Source of the DNA: an uncultured Collinsella sp.
Lineage (GTDB): Bacteria > Actinomycetota > Coriobacteriia > Coriobacteriales > Coriobacteriaceae
Direction of reading: 5' to 3'
Assembly (NCBI GenBank): GCA_900540985.1
Contig: UQIC01000004.1
Location: 30,249 to 94,248 of the forward strand
Length of the DNA stretch: 64,000 bases
Positions 7,967-16,070 of the stretch are shown here, piece after piece. Below the pieces are notes generated by a model, which searched no databases, was not told the DNA's origin, and saw nothing but the letters and a program-made list of their open reading frames with translations. The position numbers and the translations under genes were made by a program. Positions within the stretch are counted from its first letter, which is position 1. Each line of letters opens with the position of its first letter.

Positions 7967-10063
7967 ATGGCAGACGCTAAGGATTTCCTGTTTGAGATCG
8001 GTACGGAGGAAATGCCCTCTGCACCGCTGAACAATGCCGTCAAGCAGCTTGGCACTATGATCGCCAAGGGTCTCGACGAGGCCGGTCTGGCCCACGGCGA
8101 GGTCCGCGTGATCTCGAGTCCGCGTCGCCTGGCTGCACTCGTTGCCGACGTCGCCACCGCGACCGATGAGGTTCACGAGGTCAAGCGTGGCCCCGCGGCC
8201 AACATTGCCTTCGACGCTGACGGTAACGCCACCAAGGCCGCCCAGGGCTTTGCCCGCAAGTGCGGTGTGGCTGCCGAGGACCTGGTCCGTCGCGAGGACA
8301 CTGACGGTCGCGAGTATGTGTTCGCCGAGAAGAACATTCCCTCCGCACCGGCTACCCCGATCCTGACCGCTCTGTGCGAGAAGACCATCGCCGGCCTGCA
8401 GTGGCCCAACTACCGCTCCCAGCGCTGGGGTCACGAGCATGCTACGTTCGTGCGTCCGGTCCGTTGGATCTGCTGCCTTTTGGGCGAGGATGTTGTGCCT
8501 GTGTCGTTTGCCGACGTGACGAGTGGCAACACCACGCGCGGTCATCGCGTACTTGGCCCTGGCGACCATGTGGTTGCCAGCCCCGCCGTCTACGAGCAGG
8601 TGCTCGAGGACGCCGGCGTGCTCTCTGCCGAGCGTCGTCGCGAGGCCATCCTTGCCGGTATCGCAGAGGTCGAGGCCGCTCGCCCCGGCTGCTATGTAGA
8701 CACGCCCAAGAAGGTCTTTGAGGAGGTCATTAACCTCTGCGAGTGGCCGACGGTGCTCGTCGGTACCTTCGATGAGGAGTTCCTCAAGGTCCCGCACGAG
8801 ATTATCTGCGAGTCCATGCTCACCAACCAGCGCTACTTCCCGATCTATGACGGCGAGGGCAAGCTCACGCGTGAGTTCGTGGTCGTCTCCAACAGCAAGC
8901 CCGAGAACGCCGAGCGCGTGATCGACGGCAACGAGCGCGTTGTGCGTGCCCGTCTGGACGATGCCAAGTTCTTCTACGAGGAGGACTTGAAGATCTCCCT
9001 CGACGAGTTCCGTGAGCGTCTGGCCAAGGTTGCCTTCCAGGAGAAGCTCGGTAGCGTGCTCGCCAAGTCCGAGCGCATCGAGCAGCTCGCGCTCGCTATT
9101 GCCCGTGAGGCACACCTGGGTGCTCACCTGGCAGCCGATGCCGCTCGCGCCGCGCACCTGTGCAAGGCCGACCTGGTATCCAACGCCGTCGTCGAGTTCA
9201 CGAGCCAGCAGGGCGTGATGGGCGGTTATTACGCGACCGCGATGGGGGAGAACGACGAGGTCGCTCATGCTATTCGCGATCACTATCGTCCTCGATTTGC
9301 CGGTGACGAGCTGCCCGAGGGCACCGCTGGCTGCATCGTGGCCTGTGCCGACAAGCTCGATACCATCGCCGGTATCTTTGCCATCGGCGAGCCCCCGACC
9401 GGCTCTTCGGACCCCTACGCGCTGCGTCGTGCCGCTATCGGCATCATCAACATCCTGCGCGACCGCCTGCCAATCGACCCCACGTCGCTCATCGACTTCG
9501 CCCTCGAGCTCTACAGTGAGCAGGGCATTGAGTTCGACGCCGCCGAGGTCGCCCAGCAGATTCGTGACTTCTTCCATGGCCGCCTGGTGAGCATGGCCCG
9601 CGACGAAAAGATCCCGGCCGATACCGTTGCCGCCGTCTCTGCGGTGCACATCATCGCCCCGTCCGTCTTCTTCGCCCGCTGCGCCGCCCTCGACGAGGCC
9701 CGCAAGAACGACGCCGAGACGTTCGACAACCTTGCGACCGCCTATGCCCGCGCCGCACACATCTCCAAGCCCGAGCTGGGTGCGGAGTACGACCGCAGCC
9801 TGATGGGCGAGGCCGAGCTCGCGCTTGCCGATGCCTCCGAGGCTGCTCAGACCGCCGTCGATGCCGCCCTTGCTGCCGAGGACTACCCGGCCGCATTTGC
9901 TGCCCTCGCCGCCCTGCGCGCGCCCATCGACCGTTTCTTCGATGAGGTTATGGTCATGGACAAGGACGAGCAGCTCCGCGATAATCGCCTTAAGCTGCTC
10001 AACCGCTTCGAGGCCGTTTTCTCCGGCATCGCCAACATCGGTGAGCTTGCCCGCAAAAAGTAA
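7967..10063 (+). CDS. glyS: glycine-tRNA ligase beta subunit
   Basis: The beta subunit of bacterial GlyRS binds tRNA and carries an HD-like region and a C-terminal anticodon-binding (DALR-like) domain. The 698-residue product begins FLFEIGTEEMPSAPL, contains WRGHEHATFVRPVRW-like sequence (RSQRWGHEHATFVRPVRWI) and NRVVRARLDDAKFFYEEDLK-type sequence (ERVVRARLDDAKFFYEED). SSDPYALRRAAIGIINIL and a closing DEVMVMDKDEQLRDNRLKLL follow. ATG 7967 lies 3 nt after glyQ. Full length with no interruption. Confidence 0.97.
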   Translation: MADAKDFLFEIGTEEMPSAPLNNAVKQLGTMIAKGLDEAGLAHGEVRVISSPRRLAALVADVATATDEVHEVKRGPAANIAFDADGNATKAAQGFARKCGVAAEDLVRREDTDGREYVFAEKNIPSAPATPILTALCEKTIAGLQWPNYRSQRWGHEHATFVRPVRWICCLLGEDVVPVSFADVTSGNTTRGHRVLGPGDHVVASPAVYEQVLEDAGVLSAERRREAILAGIAEVEAARPGCYVDTPKKVFEEVINLCEWPTVLVGTFDEEFLKVPHEIICESMLTNQRYFPIYDGEGKLTREFVVVSNSKPENAERVIDGNERVVRARLDDAKFFYEEDLKISLDEFRERLAKVAFQEKLGSVLAKSERIEQLALAIAREAHLGAHLAADAARAAHLCKADLVSNAVVEFTSQQGVMGGYYATAMGENDEVAHAIRDHYRPRFAGDELPEGTAGCIVACADKLDTIAGIFAIGEPPTGSSDPYALRRAAIGIINILRDRLPIDPTSLIDFALELYSEQGIEFDAAEVAQQIRDFFHGRLVSMARDEKIPADTVAAVSAVHIIAPSVFFARCAALDEARKNDAETFDNLATAYARAAHISKPELGAEYDRSLMGEAELALADASEAAQTAVDAALAAEDYPAAFAALAALRAPIDRFFDEVMVMDKDEQLRDNRLKLLNRFEAVFSGIANIGELARKK

Positions 10064-10097
10064 GCCAGCTTGCGCATAAGCGCAAAAGGAGCCCCGC

Positions 10098-10964
10098 ATG
10101 GATTGCCCGGTCACCGCTCGTCCCACCGTTATCGTTATCTCCGACTCGCTCGGTGATACCGCTTGTGAGGTGGTGCTTGCGGCGTCCGGGCAATTTGATG
10201 AAGGGGCTTTTCGTCTCTTGCGCCTGCCCAAGGTGAACTCTGTGGAGCAGGTTAAATCGTTTGTGGGCCCGCGCGTTGATGCGGACCATCGCGATATCGC
10301 CGTGTTCCACACCATTGTCGATCCGGCGCTTCGCGCCCGCGTGCTCGATTACCTGGGTATGCTGCATATCCGTTCGGTCGACCTGATCGGCCCGACGCTC
10401 GCCGTGCTGTCGTCGCTCATCGGTGTGTCGCCAAAGGGCGTCGCGGGCGTGATTCACAAGACTGATGACCGCTATTTCCATCGTATCGAGGCCATGGAGT
10501 ATTTCGTTGAGCACGATGACGGGCGCGGCTGCGACGATCTGTCGGGTGCAGATATCGTGCTGCTGGGCGTATCGCGCACGTCCAAGACGCCGCTGTCGAT
10601 GTATTTGGCCTATCAGGGCTACAAGGTCGCCAATGTCCCACTGGCGCATGGCATGGAGCCGCCCAAGTCGATTTACGAGGTCGACCCGATGCGCCTGTTC
10701 GGCCTGATTTCGACCGTCGATGTGATTTCCGAAATTCGCGATAGCCGCTTGGGCGATGACTACGCCCGCGCCGTTGCCGGCTCCTATGCCGAGCCCGAGA
10801 GCGTGCGCAGCGAGCTTGAGGAAGCTCGTGCCCTCATGAAACGCCTAGGCTGCTTTGTGGTGCGTACCGACGGCAAGGCCATCGAGGAAAGCGCTGCCGA
10901 GATCATTAGCCACTTGGAGGAAATCCAAGAAGCCCGTGCCCGCCGCGCCGCCCGTCGAACCTAA
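10098..10964 (+). CDS. ppsR: pyruvate, phosphate dikinase regulatory protein
   Basis: A bifunctional serine/threonine kinase and phosphorylase (formerly DUF299) that switches PPDK or PEP synthase off with ADP and on with phosphate. The 288-residue product begins VIVISDSLGDTACEVV and carries the P-loop GVSRTSKT at residues 157-164, followed by PLSMYLAYQGYKVANVPL. The gene is followed directly by ppdK, so PPDK rather than PEP synthase is the likely target. It also follows glyS, an order seen in Firmicutes. ATG 10098 is preceded by AAAAGGAG. Confidence 0.93.
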   Translation: MDCPVTARPTVIVISDSLGDTACEVVLAASGQFDEGAFRLLRLPKVNSVEQVKSFVGPRVDADHRDIAVFHTIVDPALRARVLDYLGMLHIRSVDLIGPTLAVLSSLIGVSPKGVAGVIHKTDDRYFHRIEAMEYFVEHDDGRGCDDLSGADIVLLGVSRTSKTPLSMYLAYQGYKVANVPLAHGMEPPKSIYEVDPMRLFGLISTVDVISEIRDSRLGDDYARAVAGSYAEPESVRSELEEARALMKRLGCFVVRTDGKAIEESAAEIISHLEEIQEARARRAARRT

Positions 10965-11053
10965 TAGTAGCAGCATTTTGATAAAGCGATTTAGCAAAAA
11001 TATCGCATCTGACCTGCACTTTCTTACAGTGATATCTTCATAAGGTAATCACC

Positions 11054-11091
11054 TTTACCTACCGTTTACCGACAGTTTTAGCACGTTTACC
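11054..11091 (+). repeat. phased TTTACC repeats upstream of ppdK
   Basis: TTTACC occurs at 11054, 11065 and 11086, with a degenerate TTTTAG copy at 11076. The spacing is 11, 11 and 10 bp, close to one helical turn. They lie just upstream of the candidate ppdK promoter and may be a cooperative activator or repressor site. The binding protein is unknown. Confidence 0.45.
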
Positions 11092-11109
11092 AAACCGCGC
11101 ATCCTCTGC

Positions 11110-11138
11110 TTAAGCCCGCTCAAAACCCGCCGTATAGT
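11110..11138 (+). promoter_or_regulatory. candidate ppdK promoter
   Basis: TTAAGC, 17-nt spacer, TATAGT, about 75 nt before the ppdK start. A second option further upstream is TTGATA, 17 nt, TATCGC at 10978-11006. Confidence 0.4.
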
Positions 11139-11213
11139 TCCCTCACGGCCCGCATCTGGCGGGTCGATTCGTTACCACGGTCGTGCGCGTAAGTGCATGG
11201 AAGGGGAAGTATC

Positions 11214-13962
11214 GTGAGCGATTACAAGAGGGTTTACCGTTTTGGAACCGACGCCCAGGGCACCTGTGTCACCGAGGGCGACAAGTCCATGAACTTCGTG
11301 CTTGGTGGCAAGGGCGCAAACCTTGCCGAGATGAGCCGCATCGGCCTGCCGGTTCCCGGTGGCTTTACCATTACCTGCCAGACTTGCGTCGAGTACTCCG
11401 GTGCCGTCAACGTGTGGCCCGAGGGCGCACTCGATGAGATCGTTGCTGCCGAGGCGGACCTCGAGGCCCGCTGCGGCAAGAAGCTCGGTGACGCCAACGA
11501 CCCGCTGCTCGTGTCGGTTCGTTCGGGCGCTCCGTTCTCCATGCCCGGCATGATGGACACGGTCCTCAACTTAGGCCTCAACGACGACTCCGTTCAGGGG
11601 CTCATCGCCCAGACGCAAAATCCGCGTTTTGCTTGGGATAGCTACCGCCGCTTTATTCAGATGTTCTCCAACGTCGTCATGGGCGTTGACGCCGACCTGT
11701 TCGAGAACGCGCTGACCCAGGCCCGCCTGGTCGCCGGCGTCCGCGTCGACTCCGAGCTTTCGGCCGAGGATCTGCAGGAGCTCGTCGAGACCTTCAAGGG
11801 GATCTTCTCCGAGAACGTCGATGCCTCCCTGTATCCCGAGCTCGAGGTCGCTGACGGCAAGCCCGTCTTCCCGCACGACCCGGAGCTTCAGCTACGCCTT
11901 GCCATCCAGGCCGTCTTTGGCAGCTGGATGAACGAGCGTGCCTGCATCTACCGCAAGCAGCATGGCATTTCCGACGACCTCGGCACCGCCGTCAACGTGC
12001 AGGCCATGGCCTTTGGCAACAAGGGCGAGACCTCTGCGACGGGCGTCGCCTTTACGCGTAATCCGGCCGACGGCACCAAGGAGTTCTACGGTGACTTTTT
12101 GGTTAATGCCCAGGGCGAGGACGTCGTCGCCGGTATCCGCAACACCGAGCCCATCGCCGACCTCAAGACCACCCCGGGCCTCGAGTCCGCAGGTGAGGAG
12201 CTCGAGCGCGTGTTCCTGACGCTCGAGGATCATTACCGCGATATGTGCGATATCGAGTTCACCATCGAGCAGGGCAAGCTCTGGATGCTCCAGACCCGCG
12301 TGGGCAAGCGCACCGCCACCGCCGCCCTGCGTATCGCCATCGAAATGGTCGAGGAAGGCCTGATCACCCGCGAAGAGGCCGTGAGCCGCATCGATCCCGC
12401 GCAGCTCGACCAGCTCCTTCACCCGCAGTTTGACGCCTCCAAGAAGTACGAGGCTCTCGCCAGCGGTCTGAACGCCAGCCCCGGTGCCGCCGTGGGTGAG
12501 GTCGTGTTCTCGAGCGATGACGCCGTCGCGCGCCAACGAGGGTCACAAGGTCATTCTGGTTCGTTGGGAGACCAATCCCGACGACCTGAAGGGCATGGTC
12601 GCCGCCGAGGGCATCCTGACCAGCCACGGTGGCAAGACGAGCCATGCCGCCGTTATCGCCCGCGGCATGGGTACGCCCTGCGTCTGTGGCGTTGAGCGCT
12701 TCCATATCGACGCCGCCGAGAAGGTCGTGCGCATCGAGGGCAGCGACCGCGTGCTGCACGAGGGCGACGTTATCTCCATCGACGGTACCCAGGGCATCGT
12801 CGTCGACGGCGCCGTTGACCTGGTCTCCGCCGAGCTTACCGGCGACCTGGACACCATCCTGTCTTGGGCCGACGAGATTCGCCTGGACGAGACCTGTGGC
12901 CATGCCAACCATGTTCGCGTTAATGCCGACAACCCCGAAGACGCCGCGCTCGCACTCGAGTTTGGCGCCGAGGCCATAGGCCTGTGCCGCACTGAGCACA
13001 TGTTCCTGGGTGACCGCAAGAACATCATCCAGAGCTTTATCCTGTCTGACGATGAGGTCGTGAAGCAGCAGGCTCTGGCTGACCTGCTCAAGGTTCAGAC
13101 CGAGGACTTCCTGGCGATGTTCAAGACCATGTCCGGTCGCGATGTGGTCGTCCGCCTGCTCGATCCGCCGCTTCATGAGTTCCTGGATAATCCTCGCGAG
13201 CTCGAGATCGCCATCACCAAGAAGGAAGCCGCTGGCGCTAGCGAGGAAGAACTTGCCGTCCTGCGCGCCCGCCTGCGTCGTATCGACGGCATGGTCGAGT
13301 CCAACCCGATGCTCGGCCTACGCGGCGTGCGCCTGTCCGTTGTCTTTAGCGATCTGCCGCTCATGCAGGTTCGCGCCGTCGCCACGGCTGCTGCCCGCCT
13401 TATCAAGGAGGGCGTCGACCCGCATCCCGAGATCATGGTTCCGCTCGTTTCCATCACGGCTGAGCATGTCCAGACTCGCGAGGTTATCGAGCGCGTGATC
13501 GCCGAGGTTTCCGCCGAGGAGGGCGTCGAGCTCAACATTCCCGTGGGCACGATGCTCGAGCTGCCGCGCGCCTGCATGGTCGCCGACGAGATCGCGCAGC
13601 ACGCAGACTTCTTCTGCTTTGGCACCAACGACCTCACCCAGAAGACCTTCGGTTTCTCGCGTGACGACGCCGAGGCTAAGTTCATCCCGCTGTACATGCA
13701 TAAGAAGATCTTGAAGGACAACCCCTTCGAGACCATCGACACAGCGGTGCTCGAGCTGGTGCGTATGGCCGTCGAGAAGGGTCGCGCCACCAACCCCGAC
13801 ATGCACTTTGGCGTGTGCGGCGAGCACGGCGGCGACCCCAAGTCCATCAAGGTCCTGTTTAACGTGGCCGACGTTGACTACGTGTCCTGCTCGCCCTACC
13901 GCGTGCCCCTCGCACGCCTGGCTGCCGCCCAGGCCAAGCTCGAGGCGAAACGCTCCGCGTAA
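11214..13962 (+). pseudogene. ppdK: pyruvate, phosphate dikinase, frameshifted as sequenced
   Basis: PPDK interconverts pyruvate + ATP + phosphate with PEP + AMP + pyrophosphate through a phosphohistidine. The nucleotide-binding half starts at GTG 11214 (GGAAGGGG 8 nt upstream; an in-frame GTG at 11193 lacks one) and shows GGKGANLAEMSRIGLPVPGG. The second half holds the phosphohistidine motif GGKTSHAAVIARG (His codon 12643-12645) and the PEP-binding barrel with GTNDLTQKTFGFSRDD and CGEHGGDPKSI. The halves are in different frames. The break is in GCGCGCC at 12528-12534, where a missing GC dinucleotide restores AVARANEGHKVILVR and the family spacing. All catalytic parts remain on both sides. 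This is either a recent 2-nt deletion in a GC repeat or a sequencing error; the intact neighbour ppsR favours an error or a very recent event. Confidence 0.9.
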
Positions 13963-14000
13963 CGTTTTGGGTTTAGACGCCTAGCGTAGGCCCCTTCATG

Positions 14001-14030
14001 CCGCCCGTCTCATTCGTGAGACGGGCGGTT
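14001..14030 (+). terminator. hairpin after ppdK, weak terminator
   Basis: A 12-bp perfect stem CCGCCCGTCTCA with a TTCG tetraloop follows ppdK. Only TT-A-T follows the stem, so the T run is poor. It is probably the ppdK transcript 3' end, possibly with help from other factors. Confidence 0.6.
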
Positions 14031-14074
14031 ATCATGTGCGGGTTTTGTCTTTTTGTCTGCGTAAAAAATTGTTC

Positions 14075-14102
14075 TTGCAGCAGAAACCCGCGCGTGTATA
14101 CT
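14075..14102 (+). promoter_or_regulatory. rplS promoter
   Basis: TTGCAG, 16-nt spacer, TATACT, about 70 nt before rplS. This gives rplS its own promoter, independent of the upstream trmD and ppdK transcripts. Confidence 0.6.
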
Positions 14103-14123
14103 CGAATACGTTTGTTCAACTAC

Positions 14124-14147
14124 GTGCCGGCCAAGGTGGTACGGCAC
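14124..14147 (+). promoter_or_regulatory. hairpin in the rplS leader
   Basis: GTGCCG and CGGCAC pair across a 12-nt loop (GCCAAGGTGGTA) in the 5' leader of rplS, 25 nt before the start codon. L19 leaders with regulatory hairpins are known in other phyla, so autoregulation is possible but not shown. Confidence 0.35.
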
Positions 14148-14171
14148 CTCTAGAAGAGTAAGGAATTGCAC

Positions 14172-14513
14172 ATGGATTACATCCGCGCAATCGAGCGTCA
14201 GCAGATCCGCGAGGACATTCCTCAGGTTCGCGTCGCCGACAACGTCAAGGTTCACTACCGCATTAAGGAAGGCGACCGCGAGCGCATCCAGGTCTTCCAG
14301 GGCGACGTCATCCGCATGGCCGGCGCCGGTGCCCGCGAGACCTTCACCGTCCGCAAGATGTCCTTCGGTGTCGGTGTTGAGCGTACCTTCCCGCTTCACA
14401 GCCCCAAGATCGCCAAGCTCGAGGTCGTTCGTCATGGTCGCGTCCGTCGCGCCAAGCTGTACTACCTCCGCGACAAGGTGGGCAAGGCTGCTCGCATCCC
14501 CGAGAAGCGCTAA
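14172..14513 (+). CDS. rplS: 50S ribosomal protein L19
   Basis: L19 lies at the 30S-50S interface. The 113-residue product reads MDYIRAIERQQIREDIPQ, then the family signature VGVERTFPLHSPKI and VRHGRVRRAKLYYLRD. ATG 14172 is preceded by TAAGGA at a suitable distance; an in-frame TTG at 14166 is less likely. In many bacteria rplS follows trmD directly. Here lepB, glyQS, ppsR and ppdK lie between them, and rplS has its own promoter and terminator. Confidence 0.97.
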   Translation: MDYIRAIERQQIREDIPQVRVADNVKVHYRIKEGDRERIQVFQGDVIRMAGAGARETFTVRKMSFGVGVERTFPLHSPKIAKLEVVRHGRVRRAKLYYLRDKVGKAARIPEKR

Positions 14514-14547
14514 GAAGATCGCAGCGTCTGTCCACTCGTTTGGACAC

Positions 14548-14577
14548 AAGGGCCACCTTCGGGTGGCCCTTCTTTTT
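14548..14577 (+). terminator. intrinsic terminator after rplS
   Basis: A 10-bp stem AAGGGCCACC with TTCG loop and complement GGTGGCCCTT, followed by CTTTTT. Confidence 0.93.
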
Positions 14578-14606
14578 ATCTGATTTGCATGCAAGGAGGG
14601 CCTGGT

Positions 14607-15395
14607 ATGGCCAATATGACGAGTTCGGTTTCGGCATCGCAGGTTGCCGGAGAGCTGGCGAGCGCAACGTTTGAGGAGATCCCCGCCCTCGTGGAGCATT
14701 ATCGCGAGGACCCGCGCCAGCAGGTGATCAAGGCTTGCGAGCGTGCCCTTAAGCGCCATGCCAAGGAACTTGCCGAGCGCGAGCGCGTCAACGGCATGTA
14801 CGAGCTGATGCGCGAGCTCGGTGGGGATGGCGTGGTCGTGGGCGTCGACGAGGTGGGTCGCGGCTCGGTGGCCGGTCCTTTGACGGTATGCGCCGTTTGC
14901 CTTCCTATGGAGCCGCGCGTCTGGGGCATCAACGATTCCAAAAAGCTCACGCCTGCGCGCCGCGAGCTGCTCTCTGTGAAGATCGCCGAGGTGGCGACGG
15001 CGATCGGTTTTTGCCATATCGCGCCTAAGGATATCGATGATATGGGCATGGCCCGCGCCATCCGCGCTGCCGTCGCGGGTGCGGTGGCCGATACGGGGCT
15101 CGAGCCCGATTGCGTCCTCATGGACGGCAACCCCCTGGGCGCCGTTCCCAACGAGCGCGATGTGGTGAAGGGCGATGCCAAGATCGCCTGTATCGCTGCG
15201 GCATCCATCATGGCCAAGGTCACGCGTGACGAGATGATGGTCGAGTACGACGCCGAGTATCCCGAGTACCATCTGGCCGAGTCGAAGGGCTATGCAAGCC
15301 CCGAGCATATCGAGGCCATTCGCAAACATGGACTTTGTCCACTGCACCGCGTGAGCTTTTGCGGAAACTTTCTGCAGACTGAGCGCCTTTTCTAG
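14607..15395 (+). CDS. rnhB: ribonuclease HII
   Basis: RNase HII removes ribonucleotides from DNA and degrades RNA in hybrids. The 262-residue product has the active-site motif GVDEVGRGSVAGPL (Asp-Glu pair) near residue 80, then INDSKKLTPARRELL and the later acidic segment (DCVLMDGNPLG). Near the end is AKVTRDEMM. An N-terminal extension of about 70 residues precedes the catalytic core, as in many Gram-positive RnhB. ATG 14607 has GGAGGG 6 nt upstream; the ATG at 14589 lies upstream of that site and is unlikely. The gene follows the rplS terminator and precedes its own. Confidence 0.95.
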   Translation: MANMTSSVSASQVAGELASATFEEIPALVEHYREDPRQQVIKACERALKRHAKELAERERVNGMYELMRELGGDGVVVGVDEVGRGSVAGPLTVCAVCLPMEPRVWGINDSKKLTPARRELLSVKIAEVATAIGFCHIAPKDIDDMGMARAIRAAVAGAVADTGLEPDCVLMDGNPLGAVPNERDVVKGDAKIACIAAASIMAKVTRDEMMVEYDAEYPEYHLAESKGYASPEHIEAIRKHGLCPLHRVSFCGNFLQTERLF

Positions 15396-15444
15396 GCCAA
15401 TTGTGGAGACAGGGACCTCTGGGGTTTTATAAACCTGGTGGTAG

Positions 15445-15486
15445 CGGGCCGTATGCAACAGCATTGCTGCGTACGGCCCGTTTTTT
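15445..15486 (+). terminator. intrinsic terminator after rnhB
   Basis: CGGGCCGTA pairs with TACGGCCCG across an 18-nt loop that has its own GCA/TGC pairing. A run of six T follows. Confidence 0.9.
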
Positions 15487-15584
15487 GTCGGCATTTGGTC
15501 AGCTTTTGGTTTGCTTCCGGTACTTACCCGCATGAAAGGTGCCCTCATCATCGGGGCAATGCAGTGTGCGGGAAAGGAGACCCC

Positions 15585-16070
15585 ATGAGTGCCGCAAGCA
15601 AAAATAGCAAGACGCAGCAGCTCAAGGAGCGTTGGGAAAACGGCGAGCTCGACTCCGGGGCGATGACGCCCGAGTTTATCAAGGGACTCAGTCCCCGCGA
15701 GCTGGGCATGCTGGGCGAGCTGATCACCATCGACTACTTTAACGAGCGCGGCTACACCTTGCTGGAGCAGGGTTATCGTTGCACCGAGGGCGAGGCTGAT
15801 CTGGTGCTGCTCGATGAGCTCGACGATGTCGTGGTGATGGCCGAGGTCAAGACCAGACGCGTCGTACTGGATTGCAACACGCGGGTCTTTCCTGAGGAGG
15901 CCGTGGACGCCCAAAAGCAACGCCGCTACCGCCGCATCGCAAGCTGCTATCTTATGGAGCATTATCCGCTCAAGGCGATCCGCTTCGATGCCGTGGGTGT
16001 CACCATTCGCGGCGGGCATATCGCCGAGATCGAGCATCAGTACAACGCGTTCGATTGGCAGGTGTCGTGA
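15585..16070 (+). CDS. yraN: YraN/UPF0102 family endonuclease-like protein
   Basis: A predicted nuclease-fold protein of unproven role, found next to rnhB and comM in many bacteria. The 161-residue product has the family pattern LGELITIDYFNERGYTLLEQ, the acidic residue and E-x-K-like motif EGEADLVLLDE...VVVMAEVKTRR, and EEAVDAQKQRRYRRIASCYL. ATG 15585 is preceded by GGAAAGGAG; upstream in-frame codons have no homologous sequence and cross the rnhB terminator. About 40 residues precede the conserved core. The stop overlaps the comM start by one base. Confidence 0.88.
   Translation: MSAASKNSKTQQLKERWENGELDSGAMTPEFIKGLSPRELGMLGELITIDYFNERGYTLLEQGYRCTEGEADLVLLDELDDVVVMAEVKTRRVVLDCNTRVFPEEAVDAQKQRRYRRIASCYLMEHYPLKAIRFDAVGVTIRGGHIAEIEHQYNAFDWQVS

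Noticed and set aside
7061..10315. Open reading frame of 1084 codons on the minus strand opposite glyQS
   Set aside because: It is the antisense of glyQ and glyS, which have clear homology. High GC at third positions removes stops on the opposite strand, and the translation shows no known motif.
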